DNA of 64,000 nt. It comes from Iodobacter sp025352645. Its GTDB lineage: Bacteria > Pseudomonadota > Gammaproteobacteria > Burkholderiales > Chitinibacteraceae. Each line of letters begins with the position of its first letter. The first letter of the stretch is position 1. A program made the translations under genes and the position numbers. Of the stretch, positions 59,365-64,000 are shown one piece after another. Where the stretch lies: NCBI RefSeq assembly GCF_033446605.1, contig NZ_JAWQUO010000014.1, forward strand, positions 1-64,000. The letters run 5' to 3'. The notes under the pieces were generated by a model, which was given only the letters and a program-made list of their open reading frames with translations, searched no databases and had not been told where the DNA came from.

Positions 59365-60431
59365 CAGCCCAATAAGTAGAAAACAAAAGCAAATAGGCCG
59401 TCGCTAACCACAACAGCCACAATGCTGCTCACAACGGCTTGCGTGGTGGCGGCCCCTACGGCGCTGGCTCCACTGCCCGCTTGCAAGCCCCTAAAACAAC
59501 CAATCAGCGCGATTTCCATACCAAAGATGGCCGCCTTAAATAAGCCACCGGTAAAGTCGCCTAAATGCACAATGGTTGAAACGCGGCTGATATACGTTTG
59601 GATGGGGATATTAAAACTGAGCATCACAATGGCCGCGCCTACAAGGCCAATCAATACCGCACAAGCCGACAGCAGCGGGGCCATCAGCGTAGTGGCAATA
59701 ATTCTGGGTAGCACTAAATAGCGTATGGGATTCAGGCCCAAGGTGGTGAGGGCATTTAATTCTTCGTTTACTTTCATGCTGGCAAGCTCAGCGGCAAAAG
59801 CTGCGCCAGTACGGCCAGCTAGTAAAATCGCCATCATTAAGGGGGCCAGCTCACGCACCAAGGATAGGCCTACTAAATCGGCAACAAATACTTCTGCGCC
59901 AAATTGACGCATGGGGATCGCCGATTGAAACGCTAAGATCATTCCCAAAAGGGCGGCAATCAGAGCCACGATAGGCAGGGCATCTGCGCCATTTTTACTG
60001 GCGGTGGCAATCACTTCTGTAATGCGTAGTTTACTGGGGGAGAGCAGCACTTGGTGCATGGCGGCACTGAGCTCGCCCAGATAGCTGATGGCGTGACGCA
60101 GCGCCGTTTTATGCTCGGCGGTTGCTTTGCCAAGGGCGGTGAGCCAGCCTATTTTCGCAGGGATAGGCGCTTGATAGAGCGGAGTTTCGACTTGAAACGC
60201 GTCGAGTAATTCGGCAAAGGGAGGGGCTAGCTGCTTGATCTTGGCTCCGCCCTGAATCAGCAGATAAAACAGCGCCACACCGGCCCCATCGCAATAGCTT
60301 ACTTTGCTGGCGTCTACTTCACAGACACCCAGCTTGCTGGCTGGGGCCCAGAGAGGGGCAACCGTCTGGGCGTCTAGGCGGCCAGAGAGTTGGATTGTGT
60401 GGTCTGTGGGGTTGATTTCGAGTTGAGTCAT
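59361..60431 (-). CDS. MlaE-type permease with fused STAS domain
   Basis: A 356-residue protein. Residues 1-95 are a STAS domain (MlaB-like: IQLSGRLDAQTVAPLW, VSYCDGAGVALFYLLIQG) fused to an MlaE permease (~130-356) with five or six membrane segments and the EFDELASMKVN-type coupling region (ELASMKVNEELNALTTLGLNP). The fusion replaces the separate MlaB found in E. coli. The start codon overlaps the flhG stop (TGATG), so it is translated with flhG. Confidence 0.92.
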   Translation of the reverse strand: MTQLEINPTDHTIQLSGRLDAQTVAPLWAPASKLGVCEVDASKVSYCDGAGVALFYLLIQGGAKIKQLAPPFAELLDAFQVETPLYQAPIPAKIGWLTALGKATAEHKTALRHAISYLGELSAAMHQVLLSPSKLRITEVIATASKNGADALPIVALIAALLGMILAFQSAIPMRQFGAEVFVADLVGLSLVRELAPLMMAILLAGRTGAAFAAELASMKVNEELNALTTLGLNPIRYLVLPRIIATTLMAPLLSACAVLIGLVGAAIVMLSFNIPIQTYISRVSTIVHLGDFTGGLFKAAIFGMEIALIGCFRGLQAGSGASAVGAATTQAVVSSIVAVVVSDGLFAFVFYLLGW

Positions 60432-61333
60432 CAGTGTTGAAGTTGTTCAGCCAGCAGGCGGCTGGATTCAACCAAGCGGTAAAGAAAGCCGGTGCGATCT
60501 AGGCTATGGCTAGGTTTACGCCAGCGCAGCATCACATCGGCCAGTTGGCGAAAGGCATGGCTGGATTCTGCGTCAGGGAAAGCATCCAGCACCGTGCGGC
60601 CTAAGCGCCCTGCTCTTTGTAGTTTTTCGTCTTCTGGCACATAGCCAATCAGCTTCATTTGCGCTGCATCGCCTAAATATTGTTTGGCGACGCTTTTAAG
60701 GCGGTTAAAAATAAGCCCCGCCTCGGTAATGGTATCGACGCGATTCACTAACACTCTAAATTCACGCCTTGCGTATTCTGTGCTGAGTAATTTAATGGTG
60801 GCGTAGGCATCGGTTAGCGATTCGGCGCTATTAGAAACAATCACCATTACATCATCTGCCGCCAAGCTGAGGCAGGGCACGCCATGGCCGGCGGAGGGGC
60901 GAGTATCGAGTAGCAAAAATTCAACATATTGGGTGAGTTGCTCAAACTCGGCGGATAGCCAAGTTAACTCTCGCTCATTTAGGCTGCTTAGCACCGTCGC
61001 TTTAGCGCAGATAGGCAGGATAGAAAAACCTGCATCGGTGGCCAGCAGGGTATCAGCAAGGGTCACTTCGCGGCGTAGTACATGATCTAGCTCGTGCTTT
61101 TGCTCTATGCGCATGCGATGGGCCACATTGCCCATGCCGCTAAATTCATCCAGCAGAATGACCTCACGATTGCGCTCGGCCAGCGCTGCGGCTAGGTTAA
61201 TGGCCAACGTGGTGGTGCCACTGCCGCCACGCCCGCCATTTAAGCTGATGCTGCGGCAGGGGATGGGGGCAATCATGGCCCGTAGGCCCGCTGCCTGATC
61301 GGACCACAGACTAGCCACGGGAATGGCTCGCAT
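60431..61333 (-). CDS. flhG: Flagellar number regulator FlhG (FleN), divergent P-loop
   Basis: A 300-residue MinD-type protein that limits flagella number and activates FlhF GTPase. It has the FlhF-contact motif DQAAGLR at 12-18. The P-loop reads G34-R-GGSG-TTT: both lysines of the usual GKGGxGKT are absent (Arg35 and Thr40). Switch II DTRPSAGHG also differs from DxPPG. The C-terminal tail (~265-300) is helical. The protein may bind nucleotide weakly or not at all. It overlaps flhF by 23 bases. Upstream flhF and downstream permease fix its identity. Confidence 0.88.
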   Translation of the reverse strand: MRAIPVASLWSDQAAGLRAMIAPIPCRSISLNGGRGGSGTTTLAINLAAALAERNREVILLDEFSGMGNVAHRMRIEQKHELDHVLRREVTLADTLLATDAGFSILPICAKATVLSSLNERELTWLSAEFEQLTQYVEFLLLDTRPSAGHGVPCLSLAADDVMVIVSNSAESLTDAYATIKLLSTEYARREFRVLVNRVDTITEAGLIFNRLKSVAKQYLGDAAQMKLIGYVPEDEKLQRAGRLGRTVLDAFPDAESSHAFRQLADVMLRWRKPSHSLDRTGFLYRLVESSRLLAEQLQH

Positions 61334-62855
61334 GATTCATATTAAAATCGAGCGGATTATCCATGGTGCCGCCTTGCGATCCCATATAGAGCGGGAACTC
61401 ATCAGGCTTTAAGGTAAAAGCGCTATTTTGCGTTTCAGCCCTAAAAGCGCGGTCGACTAAGTAAGACACATTGGCACGGTGCAAGTCTTCTGGCACACGC
61501 TGGCCATTGGTTAAAAAGTGCAAGCGCAGCTTATGCCGAATCGCCACATCAAGGCAGCCGCCTAGATTCATGGCTTCGTCGAGCTTGGTAAGAATACATC
61601 CAGCTAAATGGGTGTTGCGGTAGCGGCGGGCTACATCGTCTAGCGTGCCGGTTTGGGCATTGGCCGCCAGCAGCAGCAGGGTAGAGACATTGTCTTCATC
61701 AAATAGCGCCAGTTGCTCGCTGATGCGTTGATCACGTTGGCCCATGCCGACGGTATCGATCAGCACTAAGTGCTTTTCGCTTAGATCGGCGAGGGTAAAT
61801 TGCAGATCGGTTTCGTCTTTGACTTCGTGCACCGGCACACCAATAATGCGGCCGTAAATGCGCAGCTGATCGTGAGCACCAATCCGGTAGCTATCGGTAG
61901 TGAGCAGCGCTACCGAATCTGGCCCGTGCAGTAGGGCGCAACGCGCTGCCAGCTTGGCCACCGTGGTGGTTTTGCCGACGCCAGTGGGGCCGATGAGGGC
62001 ATACACACCGCCACGGTTAATTAAATCATCGTCGGTGGTAGCGGCGGCTAAATTATGCGTGAGCGCGGCTTTAACCCAGCGCATACCTTGATCAAGCGTC
62101 ATTTGCGCAGGCATTTTTTCGACCAGCTGACGTGATAAGGCGGGGCAAAATCCAGCGGATAGTAATTGGCGTAGCGCTTCTAGTTTTTCGGGGGCGTGAC
62201 GAGATAACTCTCCCCAAGCCATGCCCGCTAATTGGCTTTCTAATAAGCCGCGCAATAGGCGGATTTCCCGTGCAATTCCATCCATGGCTTCTTTATCAGC
62301 AGGATTTTGTGCCACGGGTGAGGCGTCATCTTCAAAACTAAAGGTAGGTAAGGCGCGTTCTGGCGCTGGGCGGCGTGGTGCTGGCGTGGCAGCCCGTGGC
62401 GGGGGGCGGCTGGGGCGCGGCTGCTGGTATTCTGGATTACTATCTAGCGGTAAGGGGGCTTCTACTCGCTGTGATGCGGCGGGTGTGCTGCGGTTGCTGC
62501 GCAGCACCATAGGCTCATCGTGCACGATGTGATCGGTACTTGGCTCTGTATCGTCGTCATCAGGAATGGCGTAAGAGCGGGCGAGCGCCTTACTAATCGG
62601 TGCAGCGGCTTGGGCGCTTTGCAGCAGTTTTGCGCCATTTTGCGCGCCACGGCTGCTGGGGGCGGGGCGTGGCTGTGCTGCAACACTTTGGACATTGGTG
62701 AGGGAGGCTACATCGGCATCGGCTACGGCCATGATCTCTATCCCGCCACCGGATACTTGGCGGTTTGATAGGATCAGCGCGTCTGGGCCAAGCTCATCTC
62801 GAACTTGGCGCAGCGCATCACGCGTCGTTGCTCCGTAGAACTTTTTTACGACCAT
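61311..62855 (-). CDS. flhF: Signal recognition particle-like GTPase FlhF
   Basis: A 514-residue GTPase that sets polar flagellum position. An N-terminal B domain (MVVKKFYGATTRDALRQVRDELGPDALILSN), a long, Pro/Ala-rich variable region (~70-195), and the NG GTPase domain (~205-485) with P-loop GPTGVGKTTT, DSYRIGAHDQL, DTVGMGQRD and TKLDEA. C-terminal of the G domain is a ~30-residue extension. It is in the standard place between flhA and flhG. Confidence 0.96.
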   Translation of the reverse strand: MVVKKFYGATTRDALRQVRDELGPDALILSNRQVSGGGIEIMAVADADVASLTNVQSVAAQPRPAPSSRGAQNGAKLLQSAQAAAPISKALARSYAIPDDDDTEPSTDHIVHDEPMVLRSNRSTPAASQRVEAPLPLDSNPEYQQPRPSRPPPRAATPAPRRPAPERALPTFSFEDDASPVAQNPADKEAMDGIAREIRLLRGLLESQLAGMAWGELSRHAPEKLEALRQLLSAGFCPALSRQLVEKMPAQMTLDQGMRWVKAALTHNLAAATTDDDLINRGGVYALIGPTGVGKTTTVAKLAARCALLHGPDSVALLTTDSYRIGAHDQLRIYGRIIGVPVHEVKDETDLQFTLADLSEKHLVLIDTVGMGQRDQRISEQLALFDEDNVSTLLLLAANAQTGTLDDVARRYRNTHLAGCILTKLDEAMNLGGCLDVAIRHKLRLHFLTNGQRVPEDLHRANVSYLVDRAFRAETQNSAFTLKPDEFPLYMGSQGGTMDNPLDFNMNHASHSRG

Positions 62856-63263
62856 ATCCAGTTGCCGTCTGAAAACACGAGTTATCCTTATGCATTGCGA
62901 GCAATGCGTATTTTGGGTGTTAGTTTAAGCTAACGAAAAATCAAAAAGATCGGTAAGCATACAGAAGAGGCACATTATGTGCGCCGCAAAAGGCGACTTG
63001 TTTGTTCTGACTTGAGTAAATAGCCATTCGTAATGTTGATTTTTATGTTTTAAGCATATTGAGTGGCTAATTAATTATTTATGATCTTGTTATAAAAAGA
63101 CAATTATTTTTAGCTTATCTTCCATTTAAAGCCTTTCTGTATTGCTGTCGCTGCTTGCTGAACTGTAAATGCTGTTTACATTAATGCATCTGGCGCTAGA
63201 AATAATGCACTGTTATTGAGCTATAAGGCGTATTTAGTTTTAAGACCAAGCAAGTAGTTAAGT
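62856..63263. other. flhA-flhF gap
   Basis: 408 bases without a gene. Contains gttag-tttaa-gctaac near 62920 and A+T-rich DNA. A flhF promoter may lie here, but I cannot place one with confidence. Confidence 0.5.
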
Positions 63264-64000
63264 TTAATTTGCACCCAGCATCCCTACAATTCGAATGGTT
63301 TTGCTATCGGGTATCTCGGTATGCGCAATCACACGTAATCCGGGAATAGAGCGGCGTAAAAAACGGCTCAGCATAGGGCGTAGCTGGGCTGGGGCGATTA
63401 ATACTGTGCTTAAACCTTGTTGCTCTAATTGATCAGATAATTCAGAAGCTTGTTTGAGTACGCGCTCCGCAAGGCCTGGTTCTAATCCACCTTGTGCATT
63501 ACCCGATACGGCAGAGAGCAGAATATTTTCTAATTGTGGCTCTAAGGTCACAACTTGCAATTCATTTTCACCAGGAAATAGCTGGTGAACAATCGCTCGG
63601 CCTAATGCCACCCGCACTGCGGCAGTAAGCTCGTCAATATTTTGGGTACGAACAATGTGTTCAGCCAGTGTTTCTAAGATGCTACGCAAATCGCGGATAT
63701 GCATCCCTTCTTCGAGTAAATTCTGTAAAACTTTTTGCAAAGTGCCAACGGGAATAATTTTGGGCACTAAGTCTTCCAATAATTTAGGCGCTTCCTTGCC
63801 AAAATGCTCCAGTAATTGCTGGACTTCTTCGCGGCCTAAAAGCTCGGCGGAGTGGCTTTGTAAAATATTAGATATATGCGTTGCCACTACGGTAGCGGCA
63901 TCCACCACCGTATAGCCAAAAGCTTGTGCCTGATCACGCAAGGTGGCATCAACCCAAACGGCGGGCAGGCCAAAAGTTGGATCTTGGGTTGGTGTGCCTG
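63264..64000 (-). CDS. flhA: Flagellar export protein FlhA, C-terminal part
   Basis: The frame is open to the window edge, so only the last ~245 residues of FlhA are seen: the cytoplasmic domain that binds export chaperones and substrates. Family segments: GLPAVWVDATLRDQAQAFGYTVVDAATVVATHI, GREEVQQLLE, PKIIPVGTLQKVLQNLLEEG and the end PGLRVIAHTEIPDSKTIRIVGMLGAN. The N-terminal membrane domain lies beyond 64000. Confidence 0.95.
   Translation of the reverse strand, partial: GTPTQDPTFGLPAVWVDATLRDQAQAFGYTVVDAATVVATHISNILQSHSAELLGREEVQQLLEHFGKEAPKLLEDLVPKIIPVGTLQKVLQNLLEEGMHIRDLRSILETLAEHIVRTQNIDELTAAVRVALGRAIVHQLFPGENELQVVTLEPQLENILLSAVSGNAQGGLEPGLAERVLKQASELSDQLEQQGLSTVLIAPAQLRPMLSRFLRRSIPGLRVIAHTEIPDSKTIRIVGMLGAN

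Overview
The window looks like a chromosome segment of a flagellated betaproteobacterium of the order Neisseriales, probably Chitinibacteraceae/Iodobacter-like. This is an inference from gene content: earP next to an arginine-type efp, the polar flagellar set flhA-flhF-flhG-fliA-motC, mpl, a type VI secretion VgrG locus and many GGDEF proteins. No sequence search was run. No rRNA, tRNA or CRISPR array was seen.

Layout. (1) 1-2.6 kb is mobile and decayed: the 3' end of a group II intron, then minus-strand cassette-like genes separated by two attC-like sites. (2) 2.66-8.85 kb is a minus-strand T6SS island: vgrG, a putative membrane-active effector, a multi-pass membrane protein (likely immunity), a 5'-truncated second effector and a second multi-pass protein. 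(3) 9.3-27 kb is mostly core: PIG-L deacetylase, mpl, two diguanylate cyclases, prlC, a CPA2 antiporter overlapping earP, efp, a GAF-PAS-PAS-GGDEF protein, a prolyl oligopeptidase and uvrB. (4) 27.4-36 kb is accessory: a repeat-rich propeller-like protein, an M29-like aminopeptidase, acs, GNAT genes (one intact, one frameshifted, one truncated), a lipoprotein and a LysE exporter. (5) 36.2-41.6 kb is a three-gene cassette (winged-helix protein, KGGVGR-type SIMIBI ATPase with helical repeats, nitrilase-fold protein). It is bounded by two copies of the start of a MocR regulator gene. It has the architecture of an NTP-dependent conflict or defence system and is the best candidate for an undescribed system. 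(6) 41.6-50 kb: intact MocR regulator, a pilin, a phytase-like lipoprotein, yjcH-actP, a LysR regulator and rpmB-rpmG. (7) 50.5-64 kb: ftsK, a TPR protein, a PlsC-like acyltransferase and the flagellar run flhA'-flhF-flhG. There an MCE (Mla-type) lipid transporter operon is inserted between flhG and fliA-motC.

How the genes work together. FlhF/FlhG/FliA/MotC set flagellar number, placement and drive. The MCE genes (STAS-permease, ATPase, substrate-binding protein, lipoprotein) form one envelope lipid transporter whose first gene is translationally coupled to flhG. EarP rhamnosylates EF-P. Acs and ActP/YjcH handle acetate uptake and activation. The MocR regulator and LysE exporter were probably a divergent pair before the cassette and a partial duplication separated them. 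Short G+C-rich palindromes are scattered through many of the intergenic gaps.
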